The notes under the pieces were generated by a model. That model searched no databases. It was not told where the DNA came from and saw nothing but the letters and a program-made list of their open reading frames with translations. From assembly GCA_002346305.1 (NCBI GenBank), contig DDZI01000032.1, positions 1,192 through 11,971 on the forward strand: a stretch of DNA of 10,780 nt, written 5' to 3'. This DNA is from Actinobacteria bacterium UBA3012 (GTDB lineage Bacteria > Actinomycetota > Actinomycetes > Nanopelagicales > Nanopelagicaceae). Both the position numbers and the translations under genes were made by a program. Below are positions 1 to 7,802 of the stretch, one piece after another (the stretch's first letter is position 1; each line of letters begins with the position of its first letter).

Positions 1-73
1 GTGGAGGTGGTGGTGGAGGTGGGGGTGGTGCTCCGGCTCCGGGACCTGCTGGAGGAGGTGTCTGTTCTGTCAT
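1..73 (-). CDS. N-terminus of a proline-rich protein, cut by the window edge
   Basis: Reading the minus strand from the ATG at 73-71 gives a 24-codon open frame that leaves the window at base 1. It begins MTEQTPPPAGPGAGA and then becomes an unbroken run of prolines (about nine before the edge). An AGGAG ribosome binding site at 80-84 sits 6 bases before the ATG, which strongly supports this start. Proline/glycine-rich N-termini like this are common in actinobacterial membrane proteins, where the tail is cytoplasmic and precedes membrane segments (for example TM2, RDD or DUF4190-type proteins). The body of the protein is outside the window, so the family cannot be named. It is transcribed away from the tRNA gene. 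Confidence 0.72.
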   Translation of the reverse strand, partial: MTEQTPPPAGPGAGAPPPPPPPPP

Positions 74-79
74 TTTTTA

Positions 80-84
80 CTCCT
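80..84 (-). promoter_or_regulatory. Ribosome binding site of the proline-rich gene
   Basis: AGGAG on the minus strand, 6 bases upstream of the ATG at 73. It is the best Shine-Dalgarno match in the window together with the one at 1892-1896, and it decides the start of the truncated gene. Confidence 0.7.
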
Positions 85-280
85 AATTAATTAGTGGGGT
101 GTCGAAAAATAAATATTGAATCAAGGGTGAAAAACGTTGATCCAACTTGGTCTTATAGCCACTCAAGAGGCGGTTCCCGACGAACCCTTTCTAAAACGGA
201 GAGTATTAGGAAATAGCAATCCTGAAAAGAGCAAACGCATAAAAACCCATTTTCTTTTATTTTTATGTAGGGGTTCCCCC

Positions 281-316
281 ACTTCCCGCCGTCAATGACG
301 GGCAATTAAGGGAAGT
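281..316. repeat. Nested inverted repeat upstream of tRNA-Val
   Basis: An outer 7-base-pair arm (ACTTCCC 281-287 with GGGAAGT 310-316) encloses a 5-base-pair hairpin with a 3-base loop (CCGTC AAT GACGG, 289-301). The pairing is perfect in both arms. It lies 37 bases upstream of the tRNA. It could be a structured 5' leader of the tRNA precursor, an operator, or chance; there is no T-run after it on either strand, so it is not a typical intrinsic terminator. Confidence 0.4.
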
Positions 317-352
317 TAATCGCTGATAAGGTTCCCCCGGTTTAAAAAACAT

Positions 353-425
<73 letters not shown>

Positions 426-556
426 TCATATAGATGCAGTTCAAACAGTGCACTTAATTGCAGAATGTTTATACGAAAAGCCGTGAACATTCAAAGTCAT
501 TTGTGTTGAACTTTGACCTAGAAACACTCCAACATAAAGGGTATTCTTCTAAGCAA

Positions 557-994
557 ATGGAAACGATAATTCTACTGTCGCTAATTCCACTCTCATTATT
601 TGGTTGGTATTGGCTATTTTTCCGGAAGTACAACCCAGGCGCACCGGGTGTCAGCAGATCAGCGCGTAATCTCGTTTTTCCATTTATCGAAACTTATTTG
701 TACTACAAGACTGCGGCTTTAAAATCAGCAGTGAATGGATACGGGGCAGAGGATTACATTCAAAAAGTTCTTAGTAAGGCGGCACAGGACTTCCCAGAAA
801 ACGAAGAATCTGTAGTGATTTTTCATAAATACCTACAAGCAATGACCGCTTGGAGTCAAGAAGTGGATAGAAATTTCCAGGACAAAGAGAAGTTAGCTCA
901 AGCCTCTAAAAAATTAGAATTAGAAATAGATCAGTTGGCACCTATGTGTGAAAAGTTGGGCTGGAAATTCAAAAATAATTGGCGGGGAAATTAA
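557..994 (+). CDS. Unrecognised small membrane-anchored protein
   Basis: From the ATG at 557 this encodes 145 residues. Residues 4-22 are a hydrophobic segment followed at once by Arg-Lys, as expected for an N-terminal membrane anchor with the rest in the cytoplasm. The remainder is soluble, rich in Lys, Glu, Tyr and Trp, and a Lys/Glu/Leu-rich stretch near residues 107-125 could form a helix or short coiled coil. I do not recognise the family. The frame stays open upstream to a TTG at 458, which would add 33 residues, but no ribosome binding site precedes that TTG and the added residues would put a polar tail before the anchor. The ATG also lacks a well-placed site (AAAGGG lies about 15 bases away), so the start is uncertain. 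The gene follows tRNA-Val on the same strand and converges with the minus-strand operon. Confidence 0.6.
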   Translation: METIILLSLIPLSLFGWYWLFFRKYNPGAPGVSRSARNLVFPFIETYLYYKTAALKSAVNGYGAEDYIQKVLSKAAQDFPENEESVVIFHKYLQAMTAWSQEVDRNFQDKEKLAQASKKLELEIDQLAPMCEKLGWKFKNNWRGN

Positions 995-1028
995 GAATTA
1001 ATCCCTTTTAATCGACGTGGAATACCTC

Positions 1029-1055
1029 GGGAATTGCATGCCATTGATCATTCCC
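1029..1055. repeat. Inverted repeat between convergent genes
   Basis: GGGAAT (1029-1034) and ATTCCC (1050-1055) form a 6-base-pair stem with a 15-base loop, in the roughly 105-base gap between the stop of the plus-strand membrane protein gene (994) and the end of the minus-strand acidic gene (1100). The position suits a bidirectional terminator, but there is no T-run on either side, so the call is weak. Confidence 0.2.
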
Positions 1056-1215
1056 AATTGCTTCGCTGACAGGATCCAATAAAAGCGTTGTATCAAAAAT
1101 TACCCTTGCGTAGTTTCTTCTTCAGTTGATCCTTCAGCAGCGTCTTCTTCAATTATGATCTCCTCATCAAAGATTATTTCCTCATCTTCTAAAAGCTCTA
1201 CCTCTTCTTCTAAAA

Positions 1216-1671
1216 TCAAAAAGTGTCCCCGGCTTCTGCTTCAGTAAGCGCTTCTGTAGTAGCGTCTTCAGCACTTAACTCAGCCTCGACTTCTTTTTCT
1301 GCTAGGGCGTCAGCCGTAGCTTCCTCAACTTCTTCAGCAATTAATTCGGCTTCTGCCTCAGCTTCTGCTTCTGCGATTATTTGATCAGTAGCAGCCTCAT
1401 CTTCTTTTGGAAGAAAGGCTGGATTAATGAAATCATCGAGCGCTGTTTCATAAGCCGTAAGTTGATCTTCATACTGAAGCATGGCCTCGTTATATTCACT
1501 TAATTCATTTTCTATATTTTCTGCAATATCTTTAAAGAACGCCTCTCCTGCTGGAGTCTTTTCAAGAAGAGTAATTAACTTATTGCCTAATTTAGAATCT
1601 TGGATCATGTCTAATAATTCTTCTAAATCTTCTTCATTCTTTAGGAAACTTTTTATGAAAGCATCAGGATT
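1216..1671 (-). CDS. Middle segment of the acidic protein
   Basis: This frame is open from the A-run at 1671 to the TGA at 1218-1216. The first ATG is at 1608, which would give 130 residues, but no ribosome binding site precedes it and the coding pattern clearly extends upstream to the A-run. The first part looks like a helical domain (Leu, Lys and Glu spaced as in amphipathic helices, with a Tyr-rich stretch). The rest is low-complexity Glu/Ala sequence containing an EAEAEAEAE repeat. It is best read as the middle of the frameshifted gene and not as an independent gene. Confidence 0.5.
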   Translation of the reverse strand, partial: NPDAFIKSFLKNEEDLEELLDMIQDSKLGNKLITLLEKTPAGEAFFKDIAENIENELSEYNEAMLQYEDQLTAYETALDDFINPAFLPKEDEAATDQIIAEAEAEAEAELIAEEVEEATADALAEKEVEAELSAEDATTEALTEAEAGDTF

Positions 1672-1886
1672 TTTTGCAACTCATTAATGTCATTTTTGCC
1701 ATCAAAGCCAGGAAGACGCTTGATTATTTTTGCGCTATCTTTACTGCTAGCTGCTTTTACTATTAATTTGACTAGATCATCAACTTTGTCCTTATGGGCA
1801 TTTACGTAAACCGCATTCATATCTGGCTCTTCAGGAGCCTCTGGAGGCTCTGGTAATTTTCGCACAGTTAAATTCTGCATCTCCAC
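1653..1886 (-). CDS. N-terminal segment of the acidic protein (77 codons as sequenced)
   Basis: The start is the GTG at 1886-1884, not the ATG six bases further on, because AGGAG at 1896-1892 lies 5 bases before the GTG but 11 before the ATG. That ribosome binding site lies in the last codons of argG, and only two bases separate the argG TAG from the GTG, so translation is probably coupled to argG. The segment has a proline/glutamate patch (residues about 11-21) and then amphipathic, Lys/Asp-rich helices. As sequenced it stops at 1653-1655 just after the A-run. Its last five residues (ILMLS) are probably an out-of-frame end; see the joined entry. No homology is recognised. Confidence 0.6.
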   Translation of the reverse strand: MEMQNLTVRKLPEPPEAPEEPDMNAVYVNAHKDKVDDLVKLIVKAASSKDSAKIIKRLPGFDGKNDINELQKILMLS

Positions 1887-1888
1887 AG

Positions 1889-3235
<1,347 letters not shown>

Positions 3236-3260
3236 CTAACGGAAGCACCCCAAAGCATGG

Positions 3261-4136
3261 CTAAACCAATGCAAATATGGTCAGTGCTAAGGACAAAATC
3301 GATAAATAGGTGATGGAACCGTGGAATACCCGTGCCGCAGCTTTTTCTAAATTGAGGGCAGCGGTTTCGCGAACCCCACCCACCAAATATATGAATGCTA
3401 ATCCAAGTGCCGTCGCAACAATCAGATAAGCCATGGGTAGTTTTGCGCTAATCCCCAGCGCGATAGATGCGACAACCATTGCAAGTGAGTGCCACAGCAT
3501 CGCTGAGGCTACGACTTTTTGGGAAGCCACTACTGGAAGCATTGGAATCTTTGCACTTTCATAATCATCTTTATATTTAATTGCCAATGCCCAAAAATGT
3601 GGTGGAGTCCAAAAGAAAACTACAAAGAAAAATAAGATGCCACTCAAAGTTATCGTGTTAGTAATTGCAGCCCAGCCAATTAACACCGGCATACATCCGG
3701 CAGCACCGCCCCAAACAATATTCTGACTTGTCCTGCGTTTTAACAAAATTGTGTAAACAATCACATAGTAAGCAATTGCAAATAGAGTTAAGAAAGTTGC
3801 CAGTGGAGTTGTAAAAATCCAAAAAATGCTTAGTGACAAAATTCCAACCAATGTAGCAAAAATTAAACTCTCACGTGAAGTTAATTGCTTTTCAACTAAC
3901 GGACGCCGCTTTGTGCGCTGCATTAATTCATCAATATCTTTTTCAATTACTTGATTGAAAGCATTAGCGCTTCCTGCAGCCAGGGTGCCACCAAGTAAAG
4001 TTGCTACCGTGATCCCCAATGGGGGCAATCCGCGCTCAGCAAGGGCCATGGCTGGGATTGTGGAGATAAGTAATAACTCTACGACTCGCAATTTCATTAG
4101 CTCGATATAGCTTTTTAGGCGAGCTTTTATCTTCAC
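3261..4136 (-). CDS. ctaB: Protoheme IX farnesyltransferase (heme O synthase)
   Basis: This integral membrane UbiA-family prenyltransferase adds a farnesyl group to heme b, giving heme O, the precursor of heme A for aa3-type cytochrome oxidase. The 291 residues contain about nine hydrophobic segments. The first prenyl-diphosphate/Mg-binding region is at residues 58-79 (NAFNQVIEKDIDELMQRTKRRP region, with D67 and D69), and the second is the YKDDY motif at 188-192 followed by AKIPMLPV. The WTPPHFW motif at 176-182 is typical of CtaB. The start is the GTG at 4136-4134: an in-frame TAG lies at 4148-4146 and the next ATG (residue 14) would cut into the conserved N-terminus. No ribosome binding site is visible before the GTG. 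The upstream methyltransferase gene ends 42 bases away. Closeness to a transketolase-fold gene recalls the ctaB-tkt arrangement of actinobacteria. Confidence 0.97.
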   Translation of the reverse strand: MKIKARLKSYIELMKLRVVELLLISTIPAMALAERGLPPLGITVATLLGGTLAAGSANAFNQVIEKDIDELMQRTKRRPLVEKQLTSRESLIFATLVGILSLSIFWIFTTPLATFLTLFAIAYYVIVYTILLKRRTSQNIVWGGAAGCMPVLIGWAAITNTITLSGILFFFVVFFWTPPHFWALAIKYKDDYESAKIPMLPVVASQKVVASAMLWHSLAMVVASIALGISAKLPMAYLIVATALGLAFIYLVGGVRETAALNLEKAAARVFHGSITYLSILSLALTIFALV

Positions 4137-4178
4137 GCGGAGACACTACCAACAAATATAATTAGGTACGAATTGGAA

Positions 4179-5372
4179 TTAAAAAGTAAAACCATCTCCA
4201 AGCCGCTCTGCTAAGGCCGGTGTAACTCCTAGTTCCTTTAGCATTTCCTGATAGCGCACAATCTCAATTTGCTCAGGTTTCGCCTCGGTCTTAACGCCCC
4301 TAATCAATAGATTCTTTGGAGTGTGTTCGCCTCCAATGAATTCGATCACATCTGTTCTATAGCCAAGTAATTTTAAAATTTGAGCACGGATTGAATCGGT
4401 AAGAATATCGGCCAACCTTTCTTTCAAGATTCCATGTTTAGTAACTAAAGGCCATGGTTCAGGGATCTCTTTTAATTTGGATTGCAAATCATGCTGACAG
4501 CATGGCGCCACCAAAACTAATACAGCATTACTTTTCACTGCCCACGCAATTGCATCATCCGTAGCGGTATCGCAAGCGTGTAAAGCAATAGCAATATCAA
4601 CGTGGCTTCCGCCAACTCTAGCGATCTCATCTGCTTTAAACTCAATACTTTTTTCGATGCCTAGTTTTTTGGCGATCTGCGAGTTTCTCTCTCTAGCCTG
4701 CTCTCTGAGATCGATGCCGGTGACGTGTACTGGAATTCCCTTATTTATTAAATACTGGTGAGTTGCAAAAGTTAGATAAGCATTGCCACAACCTAAGTCC
4801 ACAATCTCTAGTGGGGATTCAATAGTTGGAGATTTAATCTGCCCAGCAGAAATTGCACTATCAAGAGTTGGGACAAGGATCCGTAAAAATTCTTCAACTT
4901 GGCGATACTTGTCCTGCCGAGAAGGTTTAACTTGTCCGTGGATATCTGAAATTCCAACTTCGATTAAATAGGGGTCGGCAGAATCTAACAACCGTTCCTT
5001 TTTTCGATCATGTGCTAGATCTTGAGTCTTATTAACTTTTTCATAATGAATCTGCGCTTCACCTTTTTTGGTAACTCGAATAGAAATTGCAGAATCTGTT
5101 GACTCAACCAAAATATTTGCAAAACCACTATCTAAAAGTTCTGAGATGACTGTGCTATCAAAATCAATATTTTTTGTAGTAACCGCTTTGCCATCATTGC
5201 TGGCAATCTGCAACATTAATTTTTCTTTAATCAAAACCGGACGAATATCGATTCGCTCAGCCGGAGGAACCATATTTCTGCGTCCCCCTGATAAAACTAC
5301 CCGGACTAAAAATTCCAAATTTCCAATACGTTCGGTTGATTCCTTTAGCGCATGTGCCAAATCTTTTGTCAC
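4179..5372 (-). CDS. SAM-dependent methyltransferase with CCxxH motif
   Basis: I choose the GTG at 5372-5370 (397 residues). GGAG at 5382-5379 lies 6 bases before it, and a longer frame from the TTG at 5384 would start on top of that site. Numbered from the GTG, residues 1-135 form an N-terminal domain with no motif I recognise. A KYRQVEEFLRIL helix (about 155-166) leads into a Rossmann-type methyltransferase domain: SAM-binding motif I VDLGCGNAYL (191-200), acidic motif II GIDL (219-222), LHACDTATDDAI (264-275) and APCCQHDL (289-296). The LHAC...CCQH pair marks the Methyltransf_32 group, which includes GSTCD, METTL25 and more distantly Trm13-like proteins. The substrate is unknown; RNA or protein is possible. 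It lies 42 bases upstream of ctaB and about 40 bases after the AceE-like gene, within the same minus-strand run. Confidence 0.85.
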   Translation of the reverse strand: MTKDLAHALKESTERIGNLEFLVRVVLSGGRRNMVPPAERIDIRPVLIKEKLMLQIASNDGKAVTTKNIDFDSTVISELLDSGFANILVESTDSAISIRVTKKGEAQIHYEKVNKTQDLAHDRKKERLLDSADPYLIEVGISDIHGQVKPSRQDKYRQVEEFLRILVPTLDSAISAGQIKSPTIESPLEIVDLGCGNAYLTFATHQYLINKGIPVHVTGIDLREQARERNSQIAKKLGIEKSIEFKADEIARVGGSHVDIAIALHACDTATDDAIAWAVKSNAVLVLVAPCCQHDLQSKLKEIPEPWPLVTKHGILKERLADILTDSIRAQILKLLGYRTDVIEFIGGEHTPKNLLIRGVKTEAKPEQIEIVRYQEMLKELGVTPALAERLGDGFTF

Positions 5373-5378
5373 ATGCAA

Positions 5379-5382
5379 CTCC
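5379..5382 (-). promoter_or_regulatory. Ribosome binding site that sets the methyltransferase start
   Basis: GGAG on the minus strand with a 6-base spacer (TTGCAT) to the GTG at 5372. It argues against the in-frame TTG at 5384 as the start, because that codon overlaps the site. Confidence 0.6.
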
Positions 5383-5414
5383 AATCAATTAATACTTAAA
5401 ATTAACATACCTCA

Positions 5415-7796
5415 CTAAATATTAAGGCTTAAAGCGGCAAGGGCAGCATTTACGATCGAACCAGCATCAATGTCATTTATGTCATATAGATCATGGATGG
5501 TGCCGGATTGGCCAAAAGAATCAACACCTAGGGCAACTTGTGGCATTCCAAGGGCTGAACCAAGCCAAGCCATCGCATGTGAGGCGCCATCGTGAACTGA
5601 AACGATTGGCGCGCGCTCAGAAAAAATAGGCCTCATTGCGCCTGGGAAAGAAGGAGTAGTTGCAGTGCGTACTCCTTGACGCAACGTGCGCTGCCATCCG
5701 CCATAGAGTCTTCCTGGAGCGGTGATATCAACTACGTGCGCAATAACGCCTTCACTCTTTAATTCAGCAGCAGCGATCAAAACTTCAGGCATGATCGCAC
5801 CCGTACCAACTAAATGCACAACTGGGGCGTTGCTTAAGTCATGCTTACTGGACTCATCTAAATTGGCACGTCCATCAATTAATCGATATGCGCCAGCAAT
5901 AACTTGAGATCTAAGAAGTGCTTCTCCCAAACGCTCTCTTGCTTGTGAAAATGGACCTTGATCAATTGGACGAGTAGTTAACCTAAAGTAGAAAGCAAGT
6001 TCTGAAGGACGAAGTTCTGGAGTTGTTTCTTCACGTTGGCCCGCTACATGTGTAAGTGCATCACAGAGCAGCCAATCAAGTGCTTGGGCATATGCCGGCT
6101 CCATCAACACGACTCCGGGGAGTTCCATTCCTACAGATGGAGTGATCGTTGATTGATGTGCACCGCCTTCAGGGGCAAGCGTTACGCCGGATGGAGTTCC
6201 AGTAATGATAAATCGAGCACCAGAGTAGACACTATAAATAAATGCATCTAAGCCGCGTAAGACAAAGGGATCGTAAACAGTTCCAATTGGAATTAGTGGT
6301 TGATTTGAGTGATCCCATGAAAGTCCAAGTTGGCCAAGCAACATAAATAAATTCATCTCGCTGATGCCTAATTCGATATGTTGACCGGTCGGGCCTTCAG
6401 CCCATTTCAAAATTGGATCTTCATTCCAACGTCTCAACTCTTGCGGATGAAAAACACCTGCGCGATTAATAAACCCACCCAAATTTGTTGATGTTGCTAC
6501 ATCCGGTGCGGTAGTTACTAAATATTTTCTAATCTCATCATTTCTACTAATCTCACTCAAAACTCTTCCGAAGACCTCTTGGGTAGAGGTCATACCGGTG
6601 GTTTTCACGCCCGTCTCAGTTGGGAAGACTAAATCAATTTTAGAAGATGCCGTTTCGCGAGCCAAAGCTTTTGCCCGTTGTGAACAAAGTTCTGCCTCAG
6701 CAGATCCTGGCGCAAATAAATTCCATTCATCACCTTCAGTTAAGCCTTTACTGGTACGCAAATCATTGATCTGTGCTTCACTTAATAATGCGGAGTGATT
6801 ACGTGGGTCTCCGGCGATTGGAAGTCCCCAGCCTTTAACTGTGTACGCAAAAATTACACTTGGTCTTTCGGTTTCAGCATCGCACTCTTTAAATGCAGAA
6901 AGTAATGAATTTAAATTATGCCCACCAAGATCAGTTAATAAGGCAAACAACTCATCATCAGAGTATTTGGCAATCTCAGCTTTTACGCCTTCTGGGGCGC
7001 CTTCTAAAAATCGAGCACGAAGATCTTCACGTTTTTGCCCGTAGAGAGATTGATACTGCTCATTTGGAATGTCATCAAACCACTTCTTAAAGAGCGCATT
7101 TCCAGGTTCAGCAAATGCTGCTTCTAATTTACGGCCATATTTAGTTTCAACTACGTGCCATCCGGCTGCTTCAAATTGACTACGCCATTGCGCAATTCGA
7201 ATGCCTGGAATTACGCGGTCTAAAGATTGGCGATTGAAATCTACAATCCACATAACTTTTCCAAGACCATGTGTGGCTGGATCTGCTACCGCTTCCCAAA
7301 CATTTCCCTCATCCAATTCGGCATCACCAATTAAAGCAATAAAACGGGAATCCGGACGCTTGCCAAAATGCGCATCAACGTATCTTCTAGTTACGCCCGC
7401 AAATAGTGGAGCAGCTGCTCCTAAACCAACAGAGCCGGTTGAAAAATCAACTGGATCAGGGTCTTTGGTCCGTGATGGATAACTCTGCAAGCCACCTAAA
7501 GAGCGAAGTTGGGTTAAATACTTTTTATCGAGTCGACCCAATAGATATTGAATCGAGTGGAAAACTGGTGAAGCGTGCGGTTTAACGCTAACGCGATCTT
7601 CACTATTTAAATGGTGGAAATAAAGTGCCGTCATGACTGAAACTAGAGAGGCGCTAGAAGCTTGGTGTCCGCCAACTTTAATTCCGTCGGTATTGGCGCG
7701 CTCGCGATTTGCATGGTCCACCATTCGCACGGCAAGCCAAAGAATGCGCTCTTGAATGCGCTCTAGAACCGAGAGATCTTTTTCAGAAAGAACCAT
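5415..7796 (-). CDS. AceE-like thiamine-diphosphate enzyme (transketolase/2-oxoacid dehydrogenase E1 fold)
   Basis: The 793-residue cytoplasmic protein has the order of homodimeric pyruvate dehydrogenase E1 (AceE). An N-terminal ThDP domain carries KPHASPVFH (72-80), FSTGSVGLG (118-126) and the ThDP/Mg motif GDAELDEGN (157-165) ending at DFNRQSLD (186-193). The middle pyrimidine-binding domain carries HIELGISEMN (482-491, with the Glu expected to activate the cofactor) and APEGGAHQS (541-549). The C-terminal domain ends with GVDSFGQSGTIHDL (757-770). It is about 100 residues shorter than usual AceE, and no lipoyl E2 or E3 gene is nearby, so pyruvate dehydrogenase activity is not assured. It may act as a transketolase or on another 2-oxo acid. 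The ATG at 7796 follows the aminotransferase stop by 6 bases, which implies cotranscription with that enzyme and the permeases. Confidence 0.85.
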   Translation of the reverse strand: MVLSEKDLSVLERIQERILWLAVRMVDHANRERANTDGIKVGGHQASSASLVSVMTALYFHHLNSEDRVSVKPHASPVFHSIQYLLGRLDKKYLTQLRSLGGLQSYPSRTKDPDPVDFSTGSVGLGAAAPLFAGVTRRYVDAHFGKRPDSRFIALIGDAELDEGNVWEAVADPATHGLGKVMWIVDFNRQSLDRVIPGIRIAQWRSQFEAAGWHVVETKYGRKLEAAFAEPGNALFKKWFDDIPNEQYQSLYGQKREDLRARFLEGAPEGVKAEIAKYSDDELFALLTDLGGHNLNSLLSAFKECDAETERPSVIFAYTVKGWGLPIAGDPRNHSALLSEAQINDLRTSKGLTEGDEWNLFAPGSAEAELCSQRAKALARETASSKIDLVFPTETGVKTTGMTSTQEVFGRVLSEISRNDEIRKYLVTTAPDVATSTNLGGFINRAGVFHPQELRRWNEDPILKWAEGPTGQHIELGISEMNLFMLLGQLGLSWDHSNQPLIPIGTVYDPFVLRGLDAFIYSVYSGARFIITGTPSGVTLAPEGGAHQSTITPSVGMELPGVVLMEPAYAQALDWLLCDALTHVAGQREETTPELRPSELAFYFRLTTRPIDQGPFSQARERLGEALLRSQVIAGAYRLIDGRANLDESSKHDLSNAPVVHLVGTGAIMPEVLIAAAELKSEGVIAHVVDITAPGRLYGGWQRTLRQGVRTATTPSFPGAMRPIFSERAPIVSVHDGASHAMAWLGSALGMPQVALGVDSFGQSGTIHDLYDINDIDAGSIVNAALAALSLNI

Positions 7797-7802
7797 TAGC
7801 TG

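Larger units (their letters stand above)
74..352. other. Divergent intergenic region with several inverted repeats
   Basis: About 280 bases without a convincing gene lie between the minus-strand proline-rich gene and the plus-strand tRNA. Both neighbours are read outward, so the promoters of both should be here, but I could not pick a convincing -35/-10 pair. The region holds several perfect inverted repeats: GGTTC/GAACC at 172-176/182-186, CATAAAAA/TTTTTATG at 238-245/260-267, GGGGTTCCCC at 270-279, and CCGTC/GACGG at 289-293/297-301 nested inside ACTTCCC/GGGAAGT at 281-287/310-316. The octamer GTTCCCCC occurs at 273-280 and again at 331-338. No transcript enters this region from an annotated gene, so these are not obviously terminators. 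Confidence 0.5.
1100..1886 (-). pseudogene. Acidic protein gene interrupted by two -1 frameshifts
   Basis: Three consecutive minus-strand frames join into one product of about 262 residues if the reader slips back one base twice. The first slip is at CAA AAA ATC (A-run at 1675-1670), which changes the ending QKILMLS-stop to QKNPDAFIK and on. The second is at ACT TTT TGA (T-run at 1222-1218), which passes the TGA and continues into a 39-residue tail, mostly Glu, Asp and Ile, ending at TAA 1102-1100. The joined product has a proline-rich start, a helical middle with NPDAF- and DSKLG-type segments, and a strongly acidic end with Glu-Ala repeats. No other stop interrupts it, and all three parts share the same composition. 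The family is not recognised. The breaks may be homopolymer indels in the assembly, early decay, or slippage-dependent expression. Confidence 0.65.

Noticed and set aside
1..60. G-rich GGTGGAGGTGG repeat pattern, at first sight a tandem repeat
   Set aside because: On the other strand it reads as proline codons directly after a start codon with a good ribosome binding site, so it is coding low complexity.
458..556. N-terminal extension of the plus-strand membrane protein from a TTG
   Set aside because: No ribosome binding site precedes the TTG, and the ATG at 557 places the hydrophobic segment at the N-terminus as expected for an anchor. The extension cannot be fully excluded.
1310..1380. CTTCTGCTTCTGC repeats as a possible CRISPR or tandem DNA repeat
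   Set aside because: They are Glu-Ala codons in a low-complexity acidic protein; there is no repeat-spacer pattern.
1481..1687. Plus-strand open frame opposite the acidic gene
   Set aside because: Its Ser/Phe-rich sequence is what the reverse of Glu/Lys codons produces, and it has no ribosome binding site.
4137..4178. AT-rich gap before ctaB as an internal promoter
   Set aside because: A TATATT-like hexamer is present but no convincing -35 element at proper spacing was found.
7033..7100. Possible internal break or fusion in the middle of the AceE-like gene because of its short length
   Set aside because: The frame is continuous over 793 codons and the motifs of all three domains appear in the normal order.
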